Assembly (NCBI RefSeq): GCF_004115215.2
Contig: NC_041751.1
Span: 32,199,428-32,263,427 of the forward strand
Length of the DNA: 64,000 nt
Direction: 5' to 3'
From: Ornithorhynchus anatinus
Taxonomy: Eukaryota > Chordata > Mammalia > Monotremata > Ornithorhynchidae
The notes beneath the pieces are model-generated. The model did no database searches. It was not told the DNA's origin and saw only the letters and a program-made list of their open reading frames with translations. Numbering within the stretch: the stretch's first letter is position 1; each line of letters opens with the position of its first letter. Made by a program: the position numbers and the translations under genes. Positions 54,814 through 64,000 of the stretch are shown here, piece by piece.

Positions 54814-55275
54814 ATAATAATAACGTTGGTATTTGTTAAGCGCTTACTGGGTGCAGGGCACTGTTCTAAGCGCTGGGGGAGATACAGGGTAATCAGGTCG
54901 TCCCACGCGAGGCCTCGCAGTTAATCCCCATTTTACAGATGAGGTAACTGCGGCACAGAGAAGTGACTCGCCCACAGTCACACAGCTGACAAGTGGCAGA
55001 GCCGGGAGTATATAATAATAATAATAATTATTATTATTATTATTATTATAGTCAGCGCTAAGTGCTTCCTATGTGCCGAGCCCTGTTCTAAGCCCTGGTG
55101 TAGATAGAAGTTAATGGGGTTGGACACAGTCCCTGTCCCACGTGGGGCTTCCAGTCTCAATCCCCGTTTTACAGATGAGGGAACTGAGACCCAGAGAAGG
55201 GAAGCGACTTACCCTAGGTCACCCGGCAGACCTGTGGCGGAGCCGGGATTAGAACCCAGGTCCTTCTGACTTCCC
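54814..55275 (-). mobile_element. Two antisense Mon-1 SINEs around an AAT/ATT hairpin
   Basis: 54814-55008 loses its head. 55051-55275 follows the (AAT)n(ATT)n run at 55011-55050. Confidence 0.85.
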
Positions 55276-55329
55276 CACCCCCCCCCCGAACCCAGGCCAC
55301 AGCTCCGGGCCAGTACCAGCCTCGTCCGG

Positions 55330-56058
55330 GCAACCCCAGAGAGGGATCCGCTCTCTGCCCCTCCACCTCGTCTATCTCACCGCCGGCCCCTCGCCCTCAT
55401 CCTCCCTCCCTTTCACAACCATCTCCTCCGTGAGGCCTTCCCAGACTAAGCCCTCTTTTCCTCTTCTCCCACTCCCTTCTGGGTCACTCTTGCTCTTGGA
55501 TTCGCACCCTTTCTTCTCCCCTCCCTCGATCCCACAGCCCTTACGTATATATCTGCAATTTATTCATCTCTGTTGTTGTCCGTCACCCACTTTAGGCTAT
55601 AAGCTCCCTGTGTATGGTATTTGTTGAGCGCCTGCTGCTTGCCAGGTACTCTACTAAGCGCTGGGGTAGATACGGTGAGAAGCTGCACCGCTCGCTGTGG
55701 ACAGGGATACAAGAGAGGACCCCCTGGGCGGGGACCGCGTCTACCGACTAGCGTGGCTCAGTGGAAAGAACACGGGCCGTGGAGGCAGGGGTCATGGGTT
55801 CGGATCCCCGCTCGGCCACTTGTCAGCTGTGTGACTGTGGGCGAGTCACTTAACTTCTCGGTGCCTCAGTTCCCTCCTCTGAAAATGGGGATGAAGACTG
55901 TGAGCCCCGCGTCTACCCCGGCGCTTAGGACAGCGCTCGGCACATAGTAAGCGCTTAACGAAGACCAACGTGATCATTAGTATTATACCGTACCCTCCCT
56001 AGTGCTTAGTACAGTGCTCTGCACAGAGTCGCAGCCTAATTAACATCATAGATTGATT
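55330..56058 (+). mobile_element. L2 3' region interrupted by Mon-1 copies
   Basis: L2 55330-55610, antisense Mon-1 stub 55614-55675, L2 55690-55748, sense Mon-1 55749-55975, L2 tail 55980-56058. Confidence 0.8.
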
Positions 56059-56081
56059 GACCGGGGCTCGGGGCCCCCGGA

Positions 56082-56225
56082 GTCAGTCAGTCGATCGATC
56101 GTATTTACTGAGCACCAGCTGGGGACAGAACGCTGTACTAAGCGCTTGGGAGAGTACGACAATAAACAGACACATTCCCTGCCCACACCACCTTACAGTT
56201 TAGACGGGGAAGGCAGAGGGATGCG
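56082..56225 (-). mobile_element. L2 3' end, antisense
   Basis: ATCGTATTTACTGAGCACC to TTTAGACGGGGAAGGCAG. Confidence 0.83.
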
Positions 56226-56279
56226 GTCCTCTCGGGGCTCAAGGAAATAAATAAAACTGTGATATTTGTTAAACTATGT

Positions 56280-56643
56280 AATAATAATAATAATGATGTT
56301 GGTATTTGTTAAGCGCTTACTAGGTGCAGAGCCCTGTTCTAAGCGCTGGGGGAGACACAAGGGAATCAGGGAATTGTTCCACGTGGGGCTCCCAGTCTTA
56401 ATCCCCATTTTCCAGATGAGGTAACTGAGGCACAGAGAAGTGACGTGACTCGCCCACAGTCCCACAGCTGACCGTACTAGACGCTGGGATGGATATCAGC
56501 AAACAGGGTCGGACACAGTCCCTTTAAAAGACGAGGTGACTGAGGTCCAGAGGAGCCGAGTGACTCGCCCAAGGTCACACAGCAGGCGAGGGGCAGAGCC
56601 GGGGTGAGATCCCTGGTTCTTTCCGCCAGGCCGGGCTGCTCCT
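56280..56643 (-). mobile_element. Two antisense Mon-1 SINEs
   Basis: 56280-56470 lacks its head; 56475-56643 lacks its tail end. Confidence 0.82.
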
Positions 56644-56694
56644 CTACCGGGGATCCCTCGCCCTAAATCCTGAGGGAAAGGAGCAAACCCTCTA

Positions 56695-57056
56695 GACTGT
56701 AAGTTCGGCGAGGGCAGGAAATGTGTCTCTTCCGGTGTGATATTGTACTCTCCCAAGTGCTTAGTACAGTGCCCTCCACACAGTAATAATGTTGGTATCT
56801 GTTAAGCGCTGCCTACGTGCAGAGCGCTGTTCTAAGCGCCGGGGGAGATACAGGGTCATCGGGTTGTTCCACGCGAGGCTCCCAGTCTTCCTCCCCATTT
56901 TCCAGAGGAGGTCACCGAGGCCCAGAGAAGTGAAGCGACTCGCCCACGGTCACCCAGCTGACGAGCGGCAGAGCCGGGAGTCGCACCCATGACCTCCGAC
57001 TCCGAAGCCCAGGCTCCTTCCACTGAGCCACGCTGCTCGATAAATATGATCGCCTG
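56695..57056 (+). mobile_element. L2 3' end split by an antisense Mon-1
   Basis: L2 56695-56784 and 57037-57056 (CTCGATAAATATGATCG); Mon-1 56785-57036. Confidence 0.87.
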
Positions 57057-57107
57057 ACAGGCAGACTGGGGCCAGAGGGATAGGGGAAGGCGGGAAGACA
57101 GACGGGA

Positions 57108-58165
57108 AAAATAAATAAATCGTGGTCTTTGTTAAGCGCTTACTACGTGCAAAGCACTGTTCTCAGCGCTGGGGGGTGACGAGGCGATCGGGTTGTCCCA
57201 CGTGGGGCTCACGGTTTTAATCCCCATTTAACAGATGAGGTAACTGAGGCCCGGAGAAGTGAAGTGACTTGCCCGAGGTCACACAGCCGACAGGCATCCA
57301 GTGGACTCGGGGAGCCCCAGGGCCCCGGGAATTTGCAGGCTCCTCACGATACCAAACCTGTGGGCCAAACCCTGTTCTAAGCGCTGGGCGGGGGGAGCTA
57401 CAGGGGGATCAGGTTGGTTGTCCCACCTGGGGCTCACAGTCTCGATCCCCATTTTAGAGACGCGGTGACTGAGGCACAGAGAATAATAATGTTGGTATTG
57501 GTTAAGCGCTTACTACGTGCAGAGCACTGTTCTAAGCGCTGGGGGAGAGCCAAGGGAAGCAGGTTGTCCCACGTGGGGCTCCCAGGCTTCATCCCCATTT
57601 CACAGATGAGGGAACTGAGGCCCAGAGAAGTGAAGTGACTCGCAGGGACTCGCCCAAAGTGGCACAGCAGACCCTTACTGATCCCCTGCCCACAACGAGC
57701 TTCCAGTCGGGGGGGGGGGGGGGGGACATCGATATAAATAATAATAGTAATAATGTTGGTATCTGTTAAGCGCTTACTATGTGCAGAGCACTGTTCTGAG
57801 CGCTGGGGGAGATACGGGGTCATCGGGTTGTCCCACGTGAGGCCCGCAGTTTATCCCCCTTTTACAGATGAGGGAACTGAGGCACAGAGAAGTTAAGATT
57901 CGAACCCCGTGACCTCTGACTCCCAAGCCCGGGTTCTTTCCACCGAGCCACGCTGCTTCTCTAATAATAAGAAGAATGGTGGTATTTGTTAAGCGCTTAC
58001 TACGTGCAGAGCACTGCCCTAAGCGCTGGGGTGGATACAGGGGAATGAGGTCGTCCCCCAAGAGGCTCCCAGTCTTCGTCCCCATTTTCCAGATGAGGGA
58101 ACTGAGGCCCAGAGAAGTGAAGTGACTTGCCCACAGTCACACAGCTGACAAGGGGCAGCGTCGTT
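57108..58165 (-). mobile_element. Run of five antisense Mon-1 SINEs and one L2 stub
   Basis: 57108-57290, 57355-57482, 57483-57655, L2 57672-57738, 57740-57960, 57962-58160. Confidence 0.85.
57709..57725 (+). repeat. G17 tract inside L2
   Basis: At the same element position as the tract at 12526. Confidence 0.95.
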
Positions 58166-58244
58166 ACAGATGTGCAGGAGCCGAGGGGTGACATGACGAC
58201 GACGATATGACCTTCGCACGAAAGAAAAACTTCTCCGCACTATT

Positions 58245-58440
58245 CTCATCCGCATATATTACTTATTATCCTATTTATTTTGGTAATGAGGTGTCAATCT
58301 CCTTGATTCTATTGATCTCGATGATGTGGTCTTGTTTTTCTTTCGTTCTGTCTTGCTTTGCCGTCTTTCTCCCCCGTTTGGACTGCGAGCCCGTCTTTGG
58401 GCAGGGACGGTCTCTATCTGTTGCCGAATTGTCCGTTCCA
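58245..58440 (+). mobile_element. L2 3' end, younger type
   Basis: CAATCTCCTTGATTCTATTG to CCGAATTGTCCGTTCCA; runs into the 162-bp tandem units. Confidence 0.85.
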
Positions 58441-58818
58441 AGCGCTCAGTGCGGTGCTCTGCACGTAGTAAGCGCTCAATAAATACTATTGAATGAATAA
58501 TGACGGTAATAATAATAATGGCAATGATAATCTGTCTCCTCCTCTAGATGTAAACTGTTTGTGGTCAAGGAGCGTGTCTTCCAACTCTGTCATACTTTAC
58601 CAAGCGCTCAGTGCGGTGCTCTGCACGTAGTAAGCGCTCAATAAATACTATTGAATGAATAATGACGGTAATAATAATAATGGCAATGATAATCTGTCTC
58701 CTCCTCTAGATGTAAACTGTTTGTGGTCAAGGAGCGTGTCTTCCAACTCTGTCATACTTTACCAAGCGCTCAGTGCGGTGCTCTGCACGTAGTAAGCGCC
58801 CAATAAATACTATTGAAT
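58441..58818 (+). repeat. Perfect 162-bp tandem duplication with partial third copy
   Basis: Units at 58441-58602 and 58603-58764 are identical by eye, and a third start (58765-58818) diverges at the L2 tail. Each unit joins an L2 3' tail (AGCGCTCAGTGCGGTG start), an AAT-rich stretch and the next L2 3' end (TAGATGTAAACTGTTTGTGG). Confidence 0.92.
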
Positions 58819-58849
58819 GAATGAATGAACGAACAGTAAATGCACAGTA

Positions 58850-59345
58850 ATAATAATAATAATGTCGGTATTTGTTAAGCGCTTACTACGCGCCGAGCAC
58901 TGTTCTAAGCGCTGGGGGAGATACAGGATCATCATCAATACCATTAACCGATCGACCGCTGTGCTCAGAGTGAGCTCTCATTCATTCATTCATTCAGTAG
59001 CATCGATTGAGCGCTTACTACGTGCATAAGCACTGTACTAAGCGCTTGGAATGGACAGATCGGGAACAGATCGAGACAGTCCCTGCCCTTTGACGGGTTT
59101 ACAGTCTAATCGGGGGAGACGGACAGACAAGAATAGCAATAAACAGCCTAGACTGTGAGCCCCATCTGGGCCGCATTGTCCATTCCAAGCGCTTAGTACA
59201 GTGCTCTGCACATAGTAAGCGCTCAATAAACCCTACTGAATGAATGAATCCGGGAAAGGGAGTGTGTCCCACCCGATCAACTTATCTCTACCCCAGCGCT
59301 CAGTGCGGTGCTTCTCACATAGTAAGCACTCGATCAATGCCAAAA
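58850..59345. mobile_element. Mon-1 stub, head-to-head L2 pair, Mon-1 3' end
   Basis: Antisense Mon-1 58850-58930; L2 antisense 58978-59147 facing L2 sense 59150-59245; Mon-1 tail 59250-59345. Confidence 0.8.
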
Positions 59346-59500
59346 CAAATAGAAATACACGCTCTTGATTATCCCAAATGGGCCAGTTGTGGCGTGGCGG
59401 AGGATCCGAACCGAATCAGTTCTTGTCTGGGGTCTGAGAGGCAGAAGGGATTAGATGGGGGGGGGGACGACGACGACTATAGATTTAAAGAAATTAGGGG

Positions 59501-59507
59501 AAAAAAA
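59501..59507 (-). terminator. Pol III terminator of tRNA-Glu (first copy)
   Basis: Seven A residues on the plus strand, seven T on the transcribed sense strand, six bases past the tRNA 3' end. Confidence 0.8.
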
Positions 59508-59513
59508 GCATTG

Positions 59514-59585
59514 TTCCCTGACCGGGAATCGAACCCGGGCCGCGGCGGTGAGAGCGCCGAATCCTAACCACTAGACCACCAGGGA
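59514..59585 (-). tRNA. tRNA-Glu (CTC)
   Basis: A 72-nt cloverleaf on the minus strand beginning TCCCTGGTGG and ending CGGTCAGGGA plus discriminator A, with anticodon CTC in GCGCTCTCACC and B box GGTTCGATTCC. The acceptor stem pairs fully. No intron. A T7 run follows on the minus strand (59501-59507). It matches the usual vertebrate Glu-CTC sequence. Confidence 0.96.
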
Positions 59586-59637
59586 AGCGCGAGCCCAAGT
59601 GCCGCCGAAGCGGCCTCGAGGACGCGCAACGCTGAAG

Positions 59638-59700
59638 TGCGCATGCGCTGAACCTTAGTAGCCCCCGGGCGGGCTCTTGGCCTCGGAGCGCGCATGCGCA
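59638..59700. promoter_or_regulatory. Two NRF1-type palindromes upstream of tRNA-Glu
   Basis: TGCGCATGCGCT at 59638-59649 and CGCGCATGCGCA at 59689-59700 fit the NRF1 consensus YGCGCAYGCGCR (the first has T at the last base). They lie 52 and 103 bases upstream of the first tRNA-Glu in a short CpG-rich stretch. Function is inferred. Confidence 0.5.
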
Positions 59701-59779
59701 CCGCTGGATTTTTTTTTGCACCCCCTCCCCACGGAGGTCGAAATAATAAATCCAATTATCGCTTTTTTTTTTCTTTTCA

Positions 59780-60357
59780 TGGTATTTTTTAAGCGCTGAC
59801 TAGGGGTCAGATACCGTTCTAAGCGCTCGGGCCAGCGCTGGGCCCGTGGTCAGCGCTCAACAAATCCCCCACTGTCTGATCGTAGCCATTATTATAATTA
59901 GGGTCCGTCGCTTACAGGTGTGACCGCTTCCTGATGCCAAAGGACCCACCTGGTTCCGATAGAAATACGCAATAAAGACGCTCGATTGAGCCGGTTGCGT
60001 GAACTCAAGTGAGAAGGGAACAGGGGGGATGTTTTTGTGCTCATGGAGTGGGCCGCCGCCATGCCCGTCCAGTCCTGGGCCTTCCCTGACTTTATTCCAA
60101 AAAAGATGTTGGAGGGGTAAGGGGACGCATCGGCTGCGGTACCCCTCCCGCATCTCTTTAGCAACCGCTTCCTCACCCTTCCTTGCCCTCTCTCCCTCCC
60201 TGCTCTCCTCCTGCTCCCTCTTTAGCACCCGTCACCCCCCTTCCTTGCACCCTCTTTGGCACCCGCACCCCTCTTTGCACCCTCTCAGGTCCCCGCCCCC
60301 CTCCTGCATTTTTCTGCAGCCGATGCCGGAAAAAAACAAAGAAAAAAAAATTCAGTG
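59780..60357. other. Spacer between tRNA-Glu and tRNA-Leu
   Basis: Antisense Mon-1 stub to about 59825, then unique DNA and a C/T-rich block (60150-60310) with CCGTCACCCCCCTTCC-like repeats. No gene seen. Confidence 0.45.
60342..60350 (-). terminator. Pol III terminator of tRNA-Leu
   Basis: Nine A residues on the plus strand, seven bases past the tRNA 3' end. A backup run of seven lies at 60330-60336. Confidence 0.82.
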
Positions 60358-60466
60358 TGTCAGAAGTGGGATTTGAACCCACGCCTCCATACGGAGACCA
60401 GAACACCCATTCCGGGGAAGGAAGTCACCTTGAGTCTGGCGCCTTAGACCACTCGGCCATCCTGAC
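60358..60466 (-). tRNA. tRNA-Leu (CAA) with 27-nt intron
   Basis: Minus-strand class II tRNA of 109 nt starting GTCAGGATGGCCGAGTGGTC and ending CCACTTCTGAC plus A. Anticodon CAA in GACTCAAG, followed by an intron at 60402-60428 in the canonical place one base 3' of the anticodon. B box GGTTCAAATCC. The mature length is 82 nt with a normal long variable arm. T9 lies just downstream. Confidence 0.95.
60402..60428 (-). other. tRNA-Leu(CAA) intron
   Basis: 27 nt between ACTCAAG and CTGGTCTCC on the minus strand, starting GTGACTTCC. Vertebrate Leu-CAA genes commonly carry an intron here, removed by the tRNA splicing endonuclease. Confidence 0.88.
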
Positions 60467-60723
60467 ACCCGCTCGAACTTGCTCCGACACGCTCACTTCT
60501 AGGGCGAGGTAGCCGTTGGGCTGGTGGTTTGGAAGGAAATTGTATTAAATTGTTGAAAAGCCACATTTTCGCTCCCTTCTTTCTGCCTCTGTCCCGCACT
60601 GCAGCCGGTCTAGGTACAGGCCGGTCCTGATCGTTTTCTCTTCCTTTTTTGGTGTGTCGTTACTTCCATCCGTGGCGATCATAATAATAATTGTGCTATT
60701 TATTATTGATAATAAGAATTATG

Positions 60724-61345
60724 GTATTTTTTTAAGCGCTTACAATGCGCCAGGCACTGTACTGAGCACTGGGCTGGTTGGACGCAGTCCCTGTCCCACA
60801 TGGGGCTCACCGTTTCGCTCCTCATTTTTACAGGTGAGGTAACTGAGGCCCAGAGAATTGAAGCGACTTGCTCGAGATCACACGGCAGATAAGTGGCAGA
60901 GAGCTTACTATGTGCCAAGGACTGTACTAAACGCGGGGGTGGATACAAGCAAATAGGGTTGGACACAGGCCCGGCCCCAGGTGGGGCTCACAGTTTCGCT
61001 CCTCATGTTTACAGGTGAGGTAACTCAAGCCCAGAGAATTGACGTGACTTGCTCGAGGTCACACGGCAGATAAGTGGCAGAGCGTTTACTACGTGCCAAG
61101 GACTGTACTAAACGCTGGGGTGGACACAAGCAAATTGGGTTGGACACAGGCCCGGCCCCAGGTGGGGCTCCCAGTTTCGCTCCTCATTTTTCCAGGTGAG
61201 GTAACTGAGGCCCAGAGAATTGAAGCGACTTGCTCGAGGTCACACAGCGGATAAGTGGCAGAGAGCTTACTATGTGCCAACGACTGTACTAAACGCTGGG
61301 GTGGATACGAGCGAATCGGGTTGGACACAGTCCCTGTCCCACGTA
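60724..61345 (-). repeat. Tandem array of a 181-bp Mon-1 interior unit (about 3.5 copies)
   Basis: The segment from GAGCTTACTATGTGCCAAGG to ATAAGTGGCAGA is repeated head to tail: 60901, 61082 and 61263 start equivalent units at an exact 181-base period. A first unit from about 60724 is 16 bases shorter. The units are antisense Mon-1 bodies without the SINE head, so the array arose by tandem duplication after insertion, not by repeated retroposition. Confidence 0.88.
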
Positions 61346-61410
61346 GGGCTCACAGTGTCAACCCTACTGCATTCTTCCAACCGCCTAGCGCAGTGCTGTG
61401 CACGCATGAC

Positions 61411-61660
61411 GATTGTGGGTGTTTATTAAACGGCTACTGTGTCAAGCACTGCGCTCAGCGCAGGGGTAGATTAAGATAATGAGGTCCCGCGAGGGGCTCA
61501 CGATCTAAACAGGAGGGAGAACAGGTATTGCATCCCCATCTTACAGGTGAGAAAACGGAGGCACAGAGAAGATACGTGACTTGCCTAAGATCACACGGCA
61601 GGTAAGTGGTGGAGGTAAAATTAGAACCCAGGTTCCAGGTCCAGACTTCTTCCCCTCGGT
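61411..61660 (-). mobile_element. Old antisense Mon-1 SINE
   Basis: GGGTGTTTATTAAACGG to TCCAGACTTCTTCCC. Confidence 0.72.
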
Positions 61661-61813
61661 CACCCTTAATAAATACCATAGATTTATTGATTGACTCCGC
61701 CTCTCGTGGCGACTCCCCTTCGTGGTTCCTTTGCATAGATTCCCTTCGCCCTCCACCCCTCAACGCTGAATAAAGTAGAGAGCGGAATATATTTATATTT
61801 TCTGTTTCTTTTT

Positions 61814-61824
61814 AAAAATGAAAA
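61814..61824 (-). terminator. Pol III terminator of tRNA-Glu (second copy)
   Basis: Plus-strand AAAAATGAAAA gives T4 then T5 on the sense strand, starting five bases past the tRNA. Confidence 0.65.
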
Positions 61825-61829
61825 GCTCC

Positions 61830-61901
61830 TTCCCTGACCGGGAATCGAACCCGGGCCGCGGCGGTGAGAGCGCCGAATCCTAACCACTAGACCACCAGGG
61901 A
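61830..61901 (-). tRNA. tRNA-Glu (CTC), second copy
   Basis: All 72 bases are identical to the copy at 59514-59585, but the flanks share nothing obvious. Candidate terminators on the minus strand are T4 at 61821-61824 and T5 at 61814-61818. Confidence 0.96.
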
Positions 61902-61946
61902 AACTTAGGCGGCGTCTTGTCACATCAATCAATGGAAATAAAAGGA

Positions 61947-62166
61947 AATAATGTTGGTATCTGTTAAGCGCTTATTATGTGAAGAGCACTATTCTAAGCG
62001 CTGGGGGAGATACGGGGTCATCGGGTTCTTCCCCCGTGAGGCTCCCAGTCTTCATCCCCCTTTTGCAGAGGAGGTCACTGAGGCCCAGAGAAGTGAAGCG
62101 ACTTGCCCACAGTCACACAGGGGACAAGTGGCGGAGTCGGGATTCGAACCCATAACCTCTGACTCA
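61947..62166 (-). mobile_element. Mon-1 SINE, antisense, head cut
   Basis: AATAATGTTGGTATCTG to CCCATAACCTCTGAC. Confidence 0.87.
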
Positions 62167-62254
62167 CAAATAATGGGGAATAATAAAAGAAGGGGAAAGA
62201 TGGAGAGGAGGTCGGGGAGGAAGGGAAGCAAGGGGGAAGGGCAGAGGAGGGAAG

Positions 62255-62625
62255 CGTGCAATAGTATTTATTGAGCGCTTACTATGTGCAGAGCACGGTA
62301 CTAAGCAGCAGGGATTAGTGGATAAAATAGGCGCCAGAGGACCTGGGTTCTAATCCCACCTCTGCCCCTTGTCCCTCACGGGGGACCCCCGGGGGGGGGG
62401 GGGGGGGGCACATGTTCAATCCCCGTTTGGCAGATGAGGAATTCATTCATTTATTGAGCGCTTACTATGTGCGGAGCACTGGACTGAGCGCTCGGAATGG
62501 ACAATTGGCCAACAGGTAGAGACCATCCCTGCCCAATGACGGACTCACAGTCTAAATCGGAGGCCCAGAGAAGGCAAGTGACTTGCCCGAGGTGAGCCAG
62601 CAGGGAAGCGGAGGAATGAGGATGA
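62255..62625 (-). mobile_element. L2 stub, Mon-1 pieces, L2 end nested in Mon-1
   Basis: L2 62258-62310; antisense Mon-1 62375-62443 and 62560-62625 split by L2 62444-62559. Confidence 0.78.
62391..62408 (+). repeat. G18 tract in Mon-1
   Basis: Within the CCCACGTGGGGCTC region of an antisense Mon-1. Confidence 0.93.
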
Positions 62626-62690
62626 CGGGGAGGTGGCGACCCCGGGCACCTGGACTCCTGGGTCCTCGGAGGGAACCGAGCTGCCGAGAG

Positions 62691-62717
62691 GGAGGAGGAG
62701 GAGGAGGAGGAGGAGGA
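62691..62717 (+). repeat. (GGA)n microsatellite
   Basis: About nine GGA units. Confidence 0.95.
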
Positions 62718-62769
62718 CAGGGGTTTCCAGGAAAGGAAGGGAAAAATCCAGACGCTACCAGGTAGCTAG

Positions 62770-63265
62770 TGATAATGCTGCTATTTGTTAAGCGCTTACA
62801 ACGTGCCAAGCATCGTCCTAAGTGCGGGAGTAATTAATTAATAATATTTGAGGCCTTACTCTTACGCCGAGCCCTGTACTGAGCTCTTCGGAGAAGAAAA
62901 ATACAACCGGAGTTGGTAGATATGCCCACGAGGAGTTTACAGCTTGGAGGGGGCGACAGGAGATCTAGATTAGAAATGTATAAATCTATAAATACATTTA
63001 TAAATATAAATTATGGATCCGGACCTAAGTGCCGTGGGGCTGAGAGTGGGGCGAATATCAAGTGTTCAAAGGGCGGCCGCGGAAGGATGGCTGTTGACTA
63101 TCGATGAGGGTTTACTCGTTTTGATGTGTCTTCCCTCCTTCTAGACTGTAAACCCTCCGTGGGCAGGGATCGTCTCTCTTTATCGCTGACTTGTACTTTC
63201 CAAGCGCTTAGCACAGTGCTCTGCACACAGTAAGCGCTCAATAAATACGATGGAATGAATGAATG
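62770..63265. mobile_element. Mon-1 stub and head-to-head L2 pair
   Basis: Mon-1 62770-62832; L2 antisense 62835-63075; L2 sense 63100-63265. Confidence 0.82.
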
Positions 63266-63309
63266 AGAGGGAAAAGAGGGCTTAGTCGGAGAAGGCCTCC
63301 CGGAGATGG

Positions 63310-64000
63310 GATTCATGGGTCTTTAATCCCGGCTCCGCCGCTACTCTGCTGTGGGACCTCGGGCGAGTCACTTCACTTCTCTGGGCCTCAGTGACCTCAT
63401 CTGGAAAATGGGGATGGAGACCGTGAGCCCCACGTGGCACAGGGACTGTGTCCAACCTAACTTGCTTGTAGTAAGAATAAATGTTAATAAATAATGAATA
63501 GAAAGCACTGTCCTAAGCGCTGGGGGAGATACAAGGTAATCGGTTTGTCCCAGGTGGGGCTCGCAGTCTTCATCCCCATTTTCCAGATGAGGCCACTGAG
63601 GCACAGAGAAGCTTGCCCGAGGTCACACAGCTGACAAGTGGCAGAGCTGGGAGCAGAACCTAGATGCTTCTGGCTCCCAAGCCCGTGCTCCTTCCACTGA
63701 GCCACGCTGCTTCTCAAGCGCTTAGGACAGTGCTTGGCACACAGTAAGCGTCTAATAATAATAATAATAATGTCGGTATTGGTTAAGCGCTTACTTAACT
63801 GTGCGGAGCACTGTTCTAAGCACTGGGGGAGATACAGGGTCATCGGGTCGTCCCACGTGAGGCTCGCCGTTAATCCCCATTTTCCAGATGAGGTCACTGG
63901 GGCCCAGAGAAGTGAAGGGACTCGCCCACAGTCACGCAGCTGACCGTGATAAGAAGACGGCTTCGAGGAGGGGGAGGACAGTCGGTGGCAACGGCAGTGT
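63310..64000. mobile_element. Mon-1 cluster at the window end
   Basis: Sense 63310-63475; antisense 63505-63715; antisense 63755-63945. The last 50 bases are unassigned. Confidence 0.82.

Overview
The window is vertebrate nuclear DNA, almost certainly from a monotreme and most likely the platypus. The evidence is its interspersed repeats. Dozens of copies of a tRNA-headed CORE-SINE (Mon-1 type: GAGAAGCAGCGTGGCTCAGT head, B box like GGGTTCGAATCCC, ATT-rich tail) alternate with 3' ends of an L2 LINE whose tail reads like CTCAATAAATACGATTGA. I estimate by eye that these two families cover well over half of the window. Platypus and echidna cannot be told apart without a search.

Region 1 (about 3.4-30.2 kb) is a cluster of five single-coding-exon class II olfactory receptor (OR) loci with family-2-like motifs. 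Two are on the plus strand and open (3503-4441 and 9977-10981). Three are on the minus strand: one with an in-frame stop and a lost start (13872-14936), one with a frameshift (20602-21565), and one intact (29186-30160). The last two are near-identical across about 845 bp but clearly diverged on both sides, which points to recent gene conversion within an older tandem duplication. That duplication also carries a conserved upstream noncoding block (24.5-25.05 kb and 33.9-34.4 kb).

Region 2 (about 38.1-49.0 kb) holds a plus-strand butyrophilin-family gene that I assembled from splice signals: signal peptide, IgV, IgC1, transmembrane segment, three short cytoplasmic exons (21, 21 and 27 bp) and a terminal PRY-SPRY (B30.2) exon. 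All introns are phase 1. The expected exon-2 splice acceptor appears changed, but another AG 12 bases into the exon keeps the frame (507 codons in total).

Region 3 (about 49-64 kb) is repeats plus a small minus-strand tRNA group: two identical tRNA-Glu(CTC) genes and, between them, an intron-containing tRNA-Leu(CAA). Beside the tRNA-Leu lies a tandem array of a 181-bp unit made from the interior of a Mon-1 SINE. A perfect 162-bp tandem duplication lies about 0.7 kb from the outer tRNA-Glu.

Family-2 ORs, butyrophilins and tRNA genes also occur together in the human regions 6p22 and 5q35.3, so the window probably belongs to a related ancient neighbourhood. I saw no endogenous retrovirus, DNA transposon or CRISPR array. 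SINE and LINE edges are good to about 5-10 bases; many old scraps are left out.
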